Shown here piece by piece: positions 34,103 to 45,320 of a stretch of 64,000 nt of DNA (its first letter is position 1; every line of letters begins with the position of its first letter). A program made the translations under genes and the position numbers. This DNA comes from Actinoplanes subtropicus (lineage in GTDB: Bacteria > Actinomycetota > Actinomycetes > Mycobacteriales > Micromonosporaceae). Location: the NCBI RefSeq assembly GCF_000721705.1, contig NZ_JOJL01000005.1, positions 124,001-188,000 on the forward strand, written 5' to 3'. The notes beneath the pieces are model-generated. The model did no database searches and was not told the DNA's origin. It saw only the letters and a program-made list of their open reading frames with translations.

Positions 34103-36010
34103 TCAGAACAGGGGCCGCAAGTGGTGCCGCAGGTCCCGGGTCTCGCCGCTGACCGGGCGCGCCGCCAGGATGCACGTGTCGTCGTCCGGGTTGGCCTGGC
34201 GCAGCCGGGCGAGGATCTGCGCCAGCGGCTGCTGCGGGCAAGCCCGGACCGATTCGTCGACCGTACGCATCGCCTGGGCCAGCCCGTCGTCGAGGCCGCG
34301 CCGGCGGTGCTCGACCAGGCCGTCGGTGTAGAGCAGCAGCACGTCGCCGATCCGGAACGGCAGCCGGGCGGTCGGGTAGACGGCCTCGTCCACCACGCCG
34401 AGCATCGGGCCGGGTGGCCGGTCGAGCGGCGCGGTGCGGCCGGCGCGGCAGAGCAGCGGCGGCGGGTGGCCGGCCTGCGCCCAGACGATCTCCTGGCGGT
34501 TCGGGTCGAACCGGGCGACGACCGCGGTGGCGGACAGCTCCGGGGTCTCCCGTTCCAGCTCGCAGGTGAGCCGGTTGAGGTGTCCGAGCAGGATGCCGGG
34601 GTCGCCGGTGGTGACCGCCAGGGCGCGCAGCGCGTGCCGCAGCTGGGCCATCGTGGTCGCGGCGGGGGTGCCGTGGCCGGCCACGTCGCCGATCGCGAGC
34701 AGCACCGAGCCGTCGCGCAGCCGGGTGGCCTGGTACCAGTCGCCGCCGACCAGGCCCTCGGTGCCGGCCGGCAGGTAGCGGACGGCGACCTTGAGGCCGG
34801 GGAACTCGATCGGGCCGTCCGGCAGCGGCAGGATGATCCGCTGCAGCCGGCCGGCCAGTTCGTGCTCGTCGGCGAGCCGGCGCTCCACCTCGGCCAGCCG
34901 GCGGGCGTCGTTCTCCCGCTCGGTGACGTCCTGCACGATGCCGTAGATGCGCAGCGGCCGGCCGGTGGTGTCGCGGACCGCGTCGGCGACCGTGCGCAGG
35001 TGCTTGACCCGGCCGCCGACCCGCACCCGGGTGGTGACGTCGACCTGGGTGGCCCGCTCGAACGCCTCGAGCGCGGCCCGGATCAGCGGCGCGTCCTCGG
35101 GCACGGCGAGCGCGTCCGACTCGGCGCGGCTGAGCGGGCCGAGCCGCGGGTCGCGCTCGTAGATCCGGTACAGGTGCTCGGACCAGTAGATCTCGCCGCT
35201 GACCAGGTCCCACTCGCCCCAGCCGAGGTTGCCGAGCCGCTCGGTGCCGGCCACCCGTTCGCTGTCCCGCCCGGCCTCGTCGTGCCGGGTCCAGTTCAGC
35301 AGAAGACCATGACCAAGACGATGCGCCCGTACGGTGTAGACCGCCTCCCCGTACCGGAACGGGCCGAGCGCGGCCGGGCACCCGCTGTCCAGCACGTCCT
35401 GGTAGACGTCCCACCGGCCGCTGTCCGGCGCGCACGGGAACTGCGTGCTGACCCGTTTGCCGATCAGCTGGACGCCGCGCAGGCCGTCGGGAGTGGACGC
35501 CTCGGGCGTGGCGGCCGCCCAGACCAGGTCGAGGATGCGCCCGGTGCCGTCCCGCTCGGCGGAGAGATAGCCGCACATCCCGGGTGTGACGTCGAGCACT
35601 CTCTGCACCATCGCGAGCCACGGCTCGAACCGCCGGGCTCCGCTGCCACCGGGGCCTGGTCCTACGGACGGCGCGGAGAACCCGTGCCCCTGCGGGTCCG
35701 GCTCGGCCAGGATCGGCCCGCCGGCCGCCGTCGCGGTGAGGGCCGCGGTCACCAACGGTGGCACCGACCGGTCGGCCACCGCGTCCGAGACATCGAGCAG
35801 CCGGATCACCCCGTGCGCCACCTCGAGGGGGTCGCGCCGCTGGTCGGCGGACATCCGCAGCAGGTGGCGGTGCGCCTCGGCGACCCGGCAGCGGGCCCGC
35901 CCGGCGAGCAGCCCGACCGCTCGCTCCACGATGGCGCGTTCCGACTCGGACACTGTGGGTGACGCGGCGAGGCGGAGGCTGCTGACCGCTTGCGCGTACG
36001 CCCGAGCCAC
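34103..36010 (-). CDS. ANTAR-PAS-SpoIIE (PP2C) signalling phosphatase
   Basis: 635 residues from GTG 36010 with GGAGG upstream. The N-terminal segment (about 18-72, 'VSESERAIVERAVGLLAGRARCRVAEAHRHLLRMSADQRRDPLEVAHGVI') is an ANTAR-like RNA-binding helical domain. A middle region (about 110-250) includes a GAF-like fold. A PAS domain (about 258-372) ends with 'LRIYGIVQDVTERENDARRLAEVERRLADE'. The C-terminal SpoIIE/PP2C domain (about 395-620) has 'VGGDWYQATRLRDGSVLLAIGDVAGHGTPAATTMAQLRHALRAL', with Asp residues for the two metals, and 'DVLLLYTDGLVEHRR'. It likely dephosphorylates an anti-sigma antagonist; a STAS protein is encoded at 44.1 kb. Domain order is unusual. Confidence 0.88.
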   Translation of the reverse strand: MARAYAQAVSSLRLAASPTVSESERAIVERAVGLLAGRARCRVAEAHRHLLRMSADQRRDPLEVAHGVIRLLDVSDAVADRSVPPLVTAALTATAAGGPILAEPDPQGHGFSAPSVGPGPGGSGARRFEPWLAMVQRVLDVTPGMCGYLSAERDGTGRILDLVWAAATPEASTPDGLRGVQLIGKRVSTQFPCAPDSGRWDVYQDVLDSGCPAALGPFRYGEAVYTVRAHRLGHGLLLNWTRHDEAGRDSERVAGTERLGNLGWGEWDLVSGEIYWSEHLYRIYERDPRLGPLSRAESDALAVPEDAPLIRAALEAFERATQVDVTTRVRVGGRVKHLRTVADAVRDTTGRPLRIYGIVQDVTERENDARRLAEVERRLADEHELAGRLQRIILPLPDGPIEFPGLKVAVRYLPAGTEGLVGGDWYQATRLRDGSVLLAIGDVAGHGTPAATTMAQLRHALRALAVTTGDPGILLGHLNRLTCELERETPELSATAVVARFDPNRQEIVWAQAGHPPPLLCRAGRTAPLDRPPGPMLGVVDEAVYPTARLPFRIGDVLLLYTDGLVEHRRRGLDDGLAQAMRTVDESVRACPQQPLAQILARLRQANPDDDTCILAARPVSGETRDLRHHLRPLF

Positions 36011-36141
36011 CGCGCCCTCCTCGAAAAGCCGAATCGATACGGTCTCTTTCGTACGGCAGTCGGCGCATGAACGTCATCGGCCGTTCATCCGGGACGGACC
36101 CGACCAGCGGCCGGGGTGTGCTCAGACCACCCGAAGGATGC

Positions 36142-36456
36142 TCACATCTCGAACAGGGAACGCATCGCCTCGGTCAGGCGGACCATGCTGGCGCCGGTGA
36201 CCATGCCGATCCGCTCGGCGCCGATCGAGGCCGGCAGGCGGCGCATCCGGTTCACCACGACCACGCCGGTGATCGGGTCCTGCTCGGTGAGGGCGACCGC
36301 GTACGGTGGCAGCTCGGTCGCTCCCCGCTGCCGGACGATCGGCGCGCAGAAGGGCGCCGCGTTCTTCCGGTCGTTGTAGCTGTCGCCGGAGAGCACGAGC
36401 ACCCGGTAGCGAAGATCCGTACGGTTGCCGATGGTCCAGATCTCGCCGCGCCTCAT
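36142..36456 (-). CDS. MazF/PemK-type endoribonuclease
   Basis: 104 residues from ATG 36456. Typical MazF/PemK fold: 'MRRGEIWTIGN', 'YRVLVLSGDSYNDRKNAAPFCAPIVRQ', 'AVALTEQDPITGVVVVNRMRRLPASIGAERIGMVTGASMVRLTEAMRSLF'. It would cut single-stranded mRNA in the cytosol. Antitoxin genes normally lie directly upstream and overlap; here the upstream 170 bp to gnd contain no credible frame on the same strand. It is therefore an orphan toxin gene or has lost toxicity. The catalytic Arg/Thr set cannot be fixed without alignment. Confidence 0.75.
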   Translation of the reverse strand: MRRGEIWTIGNRTDLRYRVLVLSGDSYNDRKNAAPFCAPIVRQRGATELPPYAVALTEQDPITGVVVVNRMRRLPASIGAERIGMVTGASMVRLTEAMRSLFEM

Positions 36457-36633
36457 GTCAGCGCGTCCCGCTCGGCATGCCGCAGAGCCTACCGCCGGGC
36501 GGATCTTACGCGCCGCGCAGGTCGCGGCGCGTCCTTTCCAGCTCTTCGGGACGACAATGATCGAACCAAGATCCTGGCAATCCCGTAGGTAAGAATGAGG
36601 GCGTTGCTCAGCAGCTAGGGAAGGACGTCAATC

Positions 36634-38073
36634 ATGTCGGAGAAGGCACAGATCGGGGTCACCGGTCTGGCGGTGATGGGGCGCAACCTGGCGCGCAACT
36701 TCGCCCGGCACGGCCACACCGTGGCCTTGCACAACCGCTCGTACGGCCGCACCAAGGAGCTGGTCGAGCAGTTCGGGCACGAGGGGAAGTTCATCCCGTC
36801 GGAGTCCGCCGAGGATTTCGTCGCCAGCCTGGAGCGCCCCCGCCGGGTTGTGATCATGGTGAAGGCCGGTGGGCCGACCGACGCGGTGATCGACGAGTTC
36901 GCGCCGCTGCTCGAGCCCGGTGACATGCTGATCGACGCCGGCAACGCCCACTACCTGGACACCCGGCGCCGCGAGGCCGCGCTGAAGGAGATCGGCATCC
37001 ACTTCGTGGGCGCGGGCGTCTCCGGCGGCGAGGAGGGCGCGCTGCACGGCCCGAGCATCATGCCGGGCGGGCCGAAGGAGTCGTACGTCGCGCTGGGCCC
37101 GCTGCTCGAGGACATCGCCGCGAAGGTGGACGGCGAGCCGTGCTGCGTGCACGTCGGCCCGGACGGTGCCGGTCACTTCGTGAAGATGGTGCACAACGGC
37201 ATCGAGTACGCGGACATGCAGCTCATCGCCGAGGCGTACGACCTGCTCCGCCAGGTCGGCGGGCACTCGCCGGCGGAGATCGCGGAGATCTTCAAGGGCT
37301 GGAACGAGGGCCGGCTCGGCTCGTACCTGATCGAGATCACCGCCGAGGTGCTCAAGCAGGTCGACGCCGCGACCGGCCAGCCGTTCGTGGACATCGTGCT
37401 GGACCAGGCCGAGCAGAAGGGCACCGGCCGGTGGACCGTGCAGGCGGCGCTGGATCTGGGCGTGCCGGTCAGCGGCATCGCCGAGTCGGTCTTCGCCCGG
37501 GCGCTCTCCGGCGGGGCCGAGACGCGCCAGGCGGCGGCCGAGGCGGGCCTGCCCGGTCCGAGCGCCGCGGCCGCCGCGCACGCCGGTGACCTGCGGGCCG
37601 ACGTCGAGCAGGCGCTGTTCGCCTCCAAGATCGTCGCGTACGCGCAGGGCTTCCAGCAGATCCAGGCGGCCAGCAAGGAGTACGACTGGGAGATCGACCC
37701 GGGCGCGATGGCCAAGATCTGGCGGGCCGGCTGCATCATCCGGGCGAAATTCCTGGACTTCATCAAGCAGGCGTACGACAAGCAGCCCGAGCTGGCCACG
37801 CTCCTGGTCGACGACTACTTCCTCGATGCGGTCAGCGGCGCGCAGGACGCGTGGCGGCGGGTCGTCGCCACCGCGGCCGCCCAGGGCATCCCGGCGCCGG
37901 GCTTCGCCTCCGCGCTCGCCTACTACGACGGCCTGCGGGCCAAGCGCCTGCCGGCCGCCCTGATCCAGGGCCAGCGCGACTTCTTCGGCGCCCACACGTA
38001 CCACCGCATCGACAAGCCCGGCTCGTTCCACACCCTCTGGGCCACCGACGACCGCAACGAGGTCGACGCCTAG
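36634..38073 (+). CDS. gnd: 6-phosphogluconate dehydrogenase (NADP, decarboxylating)
   Basis: 479 residues from ATG 36634 with GGAAGGA 8 bp upstream. Long-form (GndA) enzyme of the oxidative pentose phosphate pathway: oxidises 6-phosphogluconate to ribulose 5-phosphate, giving NADPH. Nucleotide loop 'GLAVMGRNLARNFARHG' (11-27); NADP preference from 'NRSYGRT'. Substrate site 'GAGVSGGEEGALHGPSIMPGG' and 'GAGHFVKMVHNGIEYADMQ' (catalytic Lys and Asn). The C-terminal dimer tail 'QRDFFGAHTYHRIDKPGSFHTLW' is complete. Monocistronic; convergent with the c-di-GMP protein across a long palindrome. Confidence 0.97.
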   Translation: MSEKAQIGVTGLAVMGRNLARNFARHGHTVALHNRSYGRTKELVEQFGHEGKFIPSESAEDFVASLERPRRVVIMVKAGGPTDAVIDEFAPLLEPGDMLIDAGNAHYLDTRRREAALKEIGIHFVGAGVSGGEEGALHGPSIMPGGPKESYVALGPLLEDIAAKVDGEPCCVHVGPDGAGHFVKMVHNGIEYADMQLIAEAYDLLRQVGGHSPAEIAEIFKGWNEGRLGSYLIEITAEVLKQVDAATGQPFVDIVLDQAEQKGTGRWTVQAALDLGVPVSGIAESVFARALSGGAETRQAAAEAGLPGPSAAAAAHAGDLRADVEQALFASKIVAYAQGFQQIQAASKEYDWEIDPGAMAKIWRAGCIIRAKFLDFIKQAYDKQPELATLLVDDYFLDAVSGAQDAWRRVVATAAAQGIPAPGFASALAYYDGLRAKRLPAALIQGQRDFFGAHTYHRIDKPGSFHTLWATDDRNEVDA

Positions 38074-38129
38074 CAAGGGCCGACAACGTACCCCGTCGTT
38101 ACTGCGAGCACGGTATCGCGGGACCGCCG

Positions 38130-38230
38130 CAAGCGCCCCGCTGATGAGGAGGCAGTCGATTTTCCGTCGCCGCGGGGTGTGCGGCGCCGGAAAGTCGGCT
38201 GACTCCTCATCAGCCTCGGAGGGGCGCTTG
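38130..38230. repeat. 101-bp imperfect palindrome between convergent genes
   Basis: The left arm (38130-38173) and right arm (38181-38230) are complementary over about 45 bp with one 5-6-nt bulge and a few mismatches; outermost is CAAGCGCCCC against GGGGCGCTTG. The loop is about 7 nt (GGGGTGT). The right arm includes the stop and last six codons of the GGDEF-EAL gene. A transcript of either strand would fold into a very stable hairpin, so it probably terminates both genes; it may also be a palindromic repeat element. Confidence 0.75.
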
Positions 38231-40543
38231 CCCGCGGAGCGAAGCGGAGCCAGCGAACTCAGCCATGAGCTTGCCGGCCTCGTCGGCGGGCAGCGGCTTC
38301 GCCATGTAGAAGCCCTGACCCAGCCGGTAGCCCATCTCGCGCAGCCGGTCGAGCTGGGCCTCGCTCTCGATCCCCTCGGCCACGGCGGAGAGCTGCAAGT
38401 ACTCGGCGAGCTGGCCAACGGCCGCGGCGACGGCCAGGCGGCCGCGGTCGTCGCCGTCGGCGATGCCGTCGACGAACGACTTGTCCAGTTTCAGGACGTC
38501 GACCGGGAACGCGCGCAGCAGCGACAGCGACGACTGGCCGGTGCCGAAGTCGTCCAGCGCCAGGCGTACGCCCATCTCGTGCAGCGCGTTCAGCGTCTCG
38601 CGGACCTGCCGCCCGTCGGCCACCGACGACTCGGTGATCTCGACGATGAGGTTCTGCGGCAGCAGCCCGGTCTCGCTGAGCACCGCCGCGACCTCGTCGA
38701 CGAAGCCCGGCTCGCGCAGCTGGCGGACCGCCACGTTCACGTTGATCGCCTTGATCGCGCCGTCGCCGTGCTCGGCGCGCCAGCGGGCCAGCTGCTCGCA
38801 GGCCTCGCGCAGCACCCATGAGCCGAGCGGCACGATCAGCCCGGACCGCTCGGCGACCGGGATGAAGTCGCCGGGCGGGACGAACCCGCGGACCGGATGA
38901 TTCCAGCGGACGAGGGCCTCGGCGCCGTGCAGCCGGCCGGTGACGATGTCGAAGACCGGTTGGTACAGCAGGTACAGCTCGTTCCGGATGATCGCGTTGT
39001 GCAGTTCGCTGCCGAGCCGGGCGTGGTTGACCACGTCCTGGCGCATCCGGGGCTCGAAGCGCACCCAGGCCGCCTTGCCGCCGGCCTTCGCCTCGTACAT
39101 GGCGATGTCGGCGTTGCGCAGCACCTCGTCGGCGCTGTCGCCCTGCCCGGCGATGGCCACGCCGACGCTGGCGTGCGCGAGCAGCGGGTGCTCGCCGACC
39201 CGGAACGGCTCGGCGAGGGACTGCAGGGTCCGCGCGGCGGCGTCCTCGGCGGTCTCGATGTCGTCGGCGTCGAGCAGCACGGCGAACTCGTCGCCGCCGA
39301 GCCGGGCCGGCAGATCGTGGACCGCGCTGTTCTGCCGCAGCCGCTGGGCGACCTGGTAGAGCAGCTGGTCGCCCAGCGCCGGGCCCATCGAGTCGTTGAT
39401 CATCTTGAAGTCGTCGATGTCGATCAGCAGTACGGTGGCCGGCCGGTGCGCGATGAGGCGCTCGGCCAGCGCGGTCCCGAACCGGGTGCGGTTGGCCAGC
39501 CCGGTCAGCGGGTCGGTCATCGCGAGCCGCTCGAGCTCGCCCTGCTGGGTGCGGATGTCCCGGACCAGGCGCTTGTTCTCGCGCAGCCCGAGCAGCTGGC
39601 GGGCCACCACGCAGACCACGATCAGCACGGCGCCGATGATGACGGCGCGCTCGCGGCCGCTCATCTGCCGGGCCGAGACCACGATGACCAGCCCCGCCGT
39701 CGCGGTGACGGCGAGCAGCGGGAGCATGTCCCACGTCGAGCGGCGGTGCTTGAGGGGGGCGGGCGCGGCCGCGAGCGGGCGGCCCAGGACGATCCGCTGC
39801 CGGTACGCGGCAGCGCAGAACGCGACGCTCACCAGCGGGAGGCTGAGCGAGCTCATCGCCAGGCGCGGGCCGGGCGCGGCGGTCAGCAGCATGACGGCCG
39901 TGACGACCGCGGTGATCGGGGCGACCGTGAGCAGGCGCAGGGCCAGCGAGTCGACCGGGCCGCCGGGCGCGCCGGCCGCCTTCCCGATGACCACCAGGGA
40001 GATCAGCCCGGCCACGCCGACCACGCCGGCCGCGATCCGGGTGGTGTGGTCGGTGGCGGGCGGCGCGAAGCTGAGCACCACGTACCAGAAGACCAGGGTG
40101 CCGGCGACGGCGACCGTGGCGCTGTCCAGCAGGATGCGCGCCCAGCCGAGCAGGGTCTTCTCGCCCAGCGGCAGGCGGGCCAGCGCGGCCATGCCCCAGA
40201 AGATGCCCAGGACGTCGGCCGCGGCGGGCAGCACCGAGATGCCGGTGTCGTTGTTCGCCAGCGCGACCGAGGAGCAGCCGGCCAGCACCAGGACGATCGA
40301 GGCGTGCGACAGCTGCCGCCAGAACGAGCGGACCGGCCGGGCCACCACGACCTTCGAGCCGATCCGCTGGCAGGCCCGGGCGGCCGCCGCCATGGCGACC
40401 GGCGCGCCCACGTAGCACACCACCAGGGGGCCGCCGCCGCGCACGAAAAGCCAGAACGTCACGGCCACCACCACGGCGACCGCGACCAGCAATGGCCCGA
40501 CGCCCCCGAAGCGGGGCCGAGCGGGCACAACGCGTTCCGGCAT
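38210..40543 (-). CDS. Membrane GGDEF-EAL cyclic-di-GMP protein
   Basis: 777 residues from ATG 40543. Eight to ten hydrophobic segments occupy residues 14-320 in an unrecognised sensor (7TM-like) region. The GGDEF domain (about 338-500) has 'TDPLTGLANRTRF' and an intact GGDEF at 416-420 without an RxxD I-site. The EAL domain (about 510-765) has 'GAEALVRW' (EAL at 542-544), 'NVNVAVRQL', 'LVEITESSVADG' and 'ALDDFGTGQSSLSLLRAFPVDVLKLDKSFV', the full set of metal residues. It can in principle both make and degrade cyclic di-GMP, regulating development or surface growth. Its 3' end lies inside a palindrome. Confidence 0.93.
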   Translation of the reverse strand: MPERVVPARPRFGGVGPLLVAVAVVVAVTFWLFVRGGGPLVVCYVGAPVAMAAAARACQRIGSKVVVARPVRSFWRQLSHASIVLVLAGCSSVALANNDTGISVLPAAADVLGIFWGMAALARLPLGEKTLLGWARILLDSATVAVAGTLVFWYVVLSFAPPATDHTTRIAAGVVGVAGLISLVVIGKAAGAPGGPVDSLALRLLTVAPITAVVTAVMLLTAAPGPRLAMSSLSLPLVSVAFCAAAYRQRIVLGRPLAAAPAPLKHRRSTWDMLPLLAVTATAGLVIVVSARQMSGRERAVIIGAVLIVVCVVARQLLGLRENKRLVRDIRTQQGELERLAMTDPLTGLANRTRFGTALAERLIAHRPATVLLIDIDDFKMINDSMGPALGDQLLYQVAQRLRQNSAVHDLPARLGGDEFAVLLDADDIETAEDAAARTLQSLAEPFRVGEHPLLAHASVGVAIAGQGDSADEVLRNADIAMYEAKAGGKAAWVRFEPRMRQDVVNHARLGSELHNAIIRNELYLLYQPVFDIVTGRLHGAEALVRWNHPVRGFVPPGDFIPVAERSGLIVPLGSWVLREACEQLARWRAEHGDGAIKAINVNVAVRQLREPGFVDEVAAVLSETGLLPQNLIVEITESSVADGRQVRETLNALHEMGVRLALDDFGTGQSSLSLLRAFPVDVLKLDKSFVDGIADGDDRGRLAVAAAVGQLAEYLQLSAVAEGIESEAQLDRLREMGYRLGQGFYMAKPLPADEAGKLMAEFAGSASLRGQAPLRG

Positions 40544-40618
40544 GCGCTCCCCTGGGCTCCCGAGTAGGTCTGTCGTTGCGGCATACCTGTCGGCCGGGAG
40601 CCCGGGGAACTGAGAAGA

Positions 40619-42262
<1,644 letters not shown>

Positions 42263-42389
42263 GGGGGCCTCCTCGGGAAGCAGCTGACCTGCCTGGCAGC
42301 CTATCGATACCCGGCGCCGGGGACATCCCGGGCGGTAAGCGGCTGTCCAGGTGTTGAACCTTTCCGTTCCCTTATCCGAACTACGAGAT

Positions 42390-44036
42390 GTGACCAGGGG
42401 CGTGCGCGTACTTCTTGTGCTGTTTGTCGCGTTCGGCGCGCTGTTGACCCCCGCCGGTCCGGCCAGCGCCCACGCCGCGCTGGTCGGTGCCACGCCCGAG
42501 CCCGGCAGCATCATCGGCAGCTCGCCGACCGAGATCGTGGTGACCTTCAGCGAGCCGGTCACCCCGGTCGCCGGGCGCGTGCAGGTGCTCGACCCGGCCG
42601 GCAAGCGGATCTCCGGCACCCCGGCCGTCTCCGGCGCCACGCTGCGCATCCCGGTCCGGCGCGCCGGCCAGCCGCTCGGCACCTACCTGGTCAGCTACCG
42701 GGTGATCTCGGCCGACACCCACCCCGTCGGCGGCGCCATCACGTTCTCGGTCGGCGCGCCCTCGGCCGCCCCGGCCGCCACCGACGTCAAGACCCACCGT
42801 TCGGTCGCGGTCGCGACGCCGGTCACGCACTTCCTGTCGTACGCCGGGCTGGTCCTCGCCGTCGGCCCGGCCCTGTTCCTCGCCGTACTGTGGCCCCGCC
42901 GCCGCGCCCGAGGCGGTGCCGTGCGGGTCGCGTACACGGGAATGGGTTTGATCTTCGTCTCGACGCTGGCCGCGCTGTGGGCGCAGGCGCCGGCGAGCAG
43001 CGGCTCGGCCCTGTGGGACGTCTCCGGGACCGAGCTGGGCCAGGTGCTGGCCAGCCCCTACGGCCTCACCATGAGCGCCCGCCTCGCCCTGCTCGCGATC
43101 CTCGCCGCCCTGCTGCCGCCGGTGCTGCGCGGCGGATACTCGAAGGTCCGCGGGCTGACCGTGCTCGGCGTGGCCCTGGCCGGGCTGGTGACCTGGCCGC
43201 TGACCGGCCACGCGGCCGCCTCGCCGCTCTCCCCCGCGATCGTCGCCTCGGACGTGGTGCACATCGCGGCGATGTCGGTCTGGCTCGGCGGCCTGCTCAC
43301 GCTCAGCGTCTTCCTGCTGCGCAAGACCGACCCGCGGGTGCTCGGCGTGCTGCTGCCGGTCTGGTCACGCTGGGCCGCCCTCGCCGTGGTGTGGCTGGTG
43401 GCCGGCGGGGTGGTGCAGGCGGTCGTGCAGGTGGGCTCGGTGCCGGCGCTGTGGCGCACCCACTACGGGCAGCTGCTGCTCGCCAAGGTCGCCGTGCTGG
43501 CGGTCACGCTGAGTGCGGCCTTCTTCGCCCGCCGACTGGTCAACCGGCGACCCTTCGCCGGCGCGGGCCGGCTGCGGCGTACGGTCGGCATCGAGGTCCT
43601 GGCGACCACCGTGATCCTCGGCCTGAGCGCGGTGCTGGTGCAGGTCAACCCCGGCCGCAGCGCCTCGGTCGACCAGGGCGCGGTCCGCGACGACGGGTTC
43701 TCCCAGACGCTGACCTGCCCGCTCTACACCCTGCAGTTCAACATTTATCCCGCGAAACTGGGCGACAACAACACGATCCACGCGTTCGTCTACACCCCCG
43801 CGGGCGCGCCCCTGCCGGCCGACCAGTGGACCGTGACCTCCCGGCTGCTCGGCCGCGACCTCGAGCCGGTCAGCCAGCCGCTGCTCCCGCTCCAGCCCCG
43901 GCACCACGCGGCCGGCGCGATCGCGTTCCCCTATCCCGGCAACTACGAGGTCAGCTTCACGATCCGCATCGGCGAACTGGACGAGGCCACCGTCAGGACC
44001 ACGATCGCGATCGGGGCGGACACCACGTCGAGGTGA
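42390..44036 (+). CDS. CopC-CopD copper resistance fusion protein
   Basis: About 548 residues if GTG 42390 is used; in-frame TTG 42351 and GTG 42402 are alternatives. Signal peptide ends at 'GPASA' so that the mature protein begins with His28 ('[13 protein letters not shown]'), the usual CopC copper ligand; the '[11 protein letters not shown]' motif supplies Asp and His. CopC domain about 28-120, then eight or so transmembrane helices of the CopD domain (about 140-445), then a C-terminal extracytoplasmic beta domain (about 450-548) containing one Cys ('LTCPLYTL'). Role: binding and membrane passage of copper. Not associated here with a copper oxidase or regulator. Confidence 0.9.
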   Translation: MTRGVRVLLVLFVAFGALLTPAGPASAHAALVGATPEPGSIIGSSPTEIVVTFSEPVTPVAGRVQVLDPAGKRISGTPAVSGATLRIPVRRAGQPLGTYLVSYRVISADTHPVGGAITFSVGAPSAAPAATDVKTHRSVAVATPVTHFLSYAGLVLAVGPALFLAVLWPRRRARGGAVRVAYTGMGLIFVSTLAALWAQAPASSGSALWDVSGTELGQVLASPYGLTMSARLALLAILAALLPPVLRGGYSKVRGLTVLGVALAGLVTWPLTGHAAASPLSPAIVASDVVHIAAMSVWLGGLLTLSVFLLRKTDPRVLGVLLPVWSRWAALAVVWLVAGGVVQAVVQVGSVPALWRTHYGQLLLAKVAVLAVTLSAAFFARRLVNRRPFAGAGRLRRTVGIEVLATTVILGLSAVLVQVNPGRSASVDQGAVRDDGFSQTLTCPLYTLQFNIYPAKLGDNNTIHAFVYTPAGAPLPADQWTVTSRLLGRDLEPVSQPLLPLQPRHHAAGAIAFPYPGNYEVSFTIRIGELDEATVRTTIAIGADTTSR

Positions 44037-44109
44037 CTTCCGGTCACCTTCTGGGCAGAGAGAAGGGCCAGCGGCCCACCCAGCCCCGCCCGCATCGGAG
44101 GTACCAGCC

Positions 44110-44451
44110 GTGCACGTCTCCGTGGTCGGCAGCCCCGACGCCGCCGTCGTCGTCACCGTCCGGGGCAATCTGGACATCGACAGCGCCTCGGTCCTGACCA
44201 CCACCCTCGACCAGGTCCTGGACGTCCCGTCGCCACGGGTGGTGGTCGACCTCTCCGAGGTCGAATTCTGCGACTCGACCGGCTTGTCGGCCTTCATCCT
44301 GGGCCACAACCGCGCGCTCGCCGGCGGCGGCTGGCTACGGCTGGCCGGCCCCAACCGCTTCCTGGGCGAACTACTGACCACGGCCGGCCTGACCACCCGC
44401 CTCGGCGTGTACCCAACGGTCGCCGAGGCCCTGGCGGCGACCCCCAGCTGA
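44110..44451 (+). CDS. Anti-sigma factor antagonist (STAS domain)
   Basis: 113 residues from GTG 44110, GGAGGT upstream. Single STAS domain: 'AVVVTVRGNLDIDSASVL', 'RVVVDLSEVEFCDSTGLSAFILGHNRAL'. The phosphorylatable serine is Ser56 in 'CDSTGL'. Such proteins bind a kinase anti-sigma factor when unphosphorylated and free the sigma factor. No kinase partner is adjacent; the ANTAR-PAS-SpoIIE phosphatase at 34.1-36.0 kb is a plausible activator (inference). It lies 73 bp after copCD. Confidence 0.9.
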   Translation: MHVSVVGSPDAAVVVTVRGNLDIDSASVLTTTLDQVLDVPSPRVVVDLSEVEFCDSTGLSAFILGHNRALAGGGWLRLAGPNRFLGELLTTAGLTTRLGVYPTVAEALAATPS

Positions 44452-44519
44452 GCGGAGCACCAACTCTCCAAGGTCGCCCCAGCGCCCCCACGGTCTCAAC
44501 CCACGTCTACTCTCGCGAC

Positions 44520-45320
44520 GTGCTCATCCTGCTCCCACCCTCCGAGGGCAAAACCCCCGCCCCCGCTGGCCCTCCGCTCGACCACGCGACCCTCTGGCTA
44601 CCGAAACTAGCCCCGTCCAGGAAGCGGATCGCCACCAAGCTGGCCGCCTTGAGCAAGCGCACAAGCCCCCGCGCCATCCAGGAAACCCTGCGAATCCTCG
44701 GCCTGACCGACGGCCAGCGCGACGAACTGGCCCGCAACGCCGCCCTCCACGACGCCCCCACCGCCCCCGCCACCGACATCTACACCGGCGTCCTCTACGA
44801 GGCCCTCGACGCAAATTCGCTGAAAACCGACTCCCGCGCCTGGCTGGACCGAACCGCGGTCGTCTTCTCCGGCCTGTGGGGCGTGGTCCGCCCAACCGAC
44901 CGCATCCCCGCGTACCGCTGCTCGGTCGGCACAACCCTGCCGCCACCGATCGGCGGCCTGACCGCGTACTGGAAAAGGGTCTTGAAACCGCACCTGGACC
45001 CGGCGGCCGCCGACACCCCGGTGCTCGATCTCCGCTCGGGCGCCTACGCGGCGATGTGGGCGCCCCCACCGGCAACCTCGGCAACCCTGCGCGTGCTGCA
45101 CGAGCGGATGATCGACGGCATCGCCAAACGCTCGGTGGTGAGCCACTTCAACAAGGCGACCAAGGGCCGGATGCTCCGCGCCCTGGCCGAGGCGACGGCC
45201 ACACCCACCTCGATCGACGAGGTGATCACCGCCCTGCGCGACCTCAAATACCAGATCGAGGAGCAGCCGGGCGGGGCCGGCCAGCCCCGCCACCTGGATG
45301 TGATCGTCCCCGAGCTATGA
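44520..45320 (+). CDS. yaaA: YaaA/DUF328 peroxide stress protein
   Basis: 266 residues from GTG 44520. YaaA-family proteins limit iron-driven damage during peroxide stress and bind DNA. Family features: N-terminal 'LILLPPSEGKTPAP', central 'DIYTGVLYEALDANSL', 'VVFSGLWGVVRPTDRIPAYRCSVGTTLP' and 'FNKATKGRMLRALAE'. The gene overlaps the convergent FKBP gene by 6 bp. No oxidative-stress regulator is nearby. The name is transferred from the family. Confidence 0.92.
   Translation: MLILLPPSEGKTPAPAGPPLDHATLWLPKLAPSRKRIATKLAALSKRTSPRAIQETLRILGLTDGQRDELARNAALHDAPTAPATDIYTGVLYEALDANSLKTDSRAWLDRTAVVFSGLWGVVRPTDRIPAYRCSVGTTLPPPIGGLTAYWKRVLKPHLDPAAADTPVLDLRSGAYAAMWAPPPATSATLRVLHERMIDGIAKRSVVSHFNKATKGRMLRALAEATATPTSIDEVITALRDLKYQIEEQPGGAGQPRHLDVIVPEL

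Noticed and set aside
32969..35962. A 997-codon plus-strand frame opposite the SpoIIE gene
   Set aside because: Antisense shadow of the ANTAR-PAS-SpoIIE gene; no domain and biased composition.
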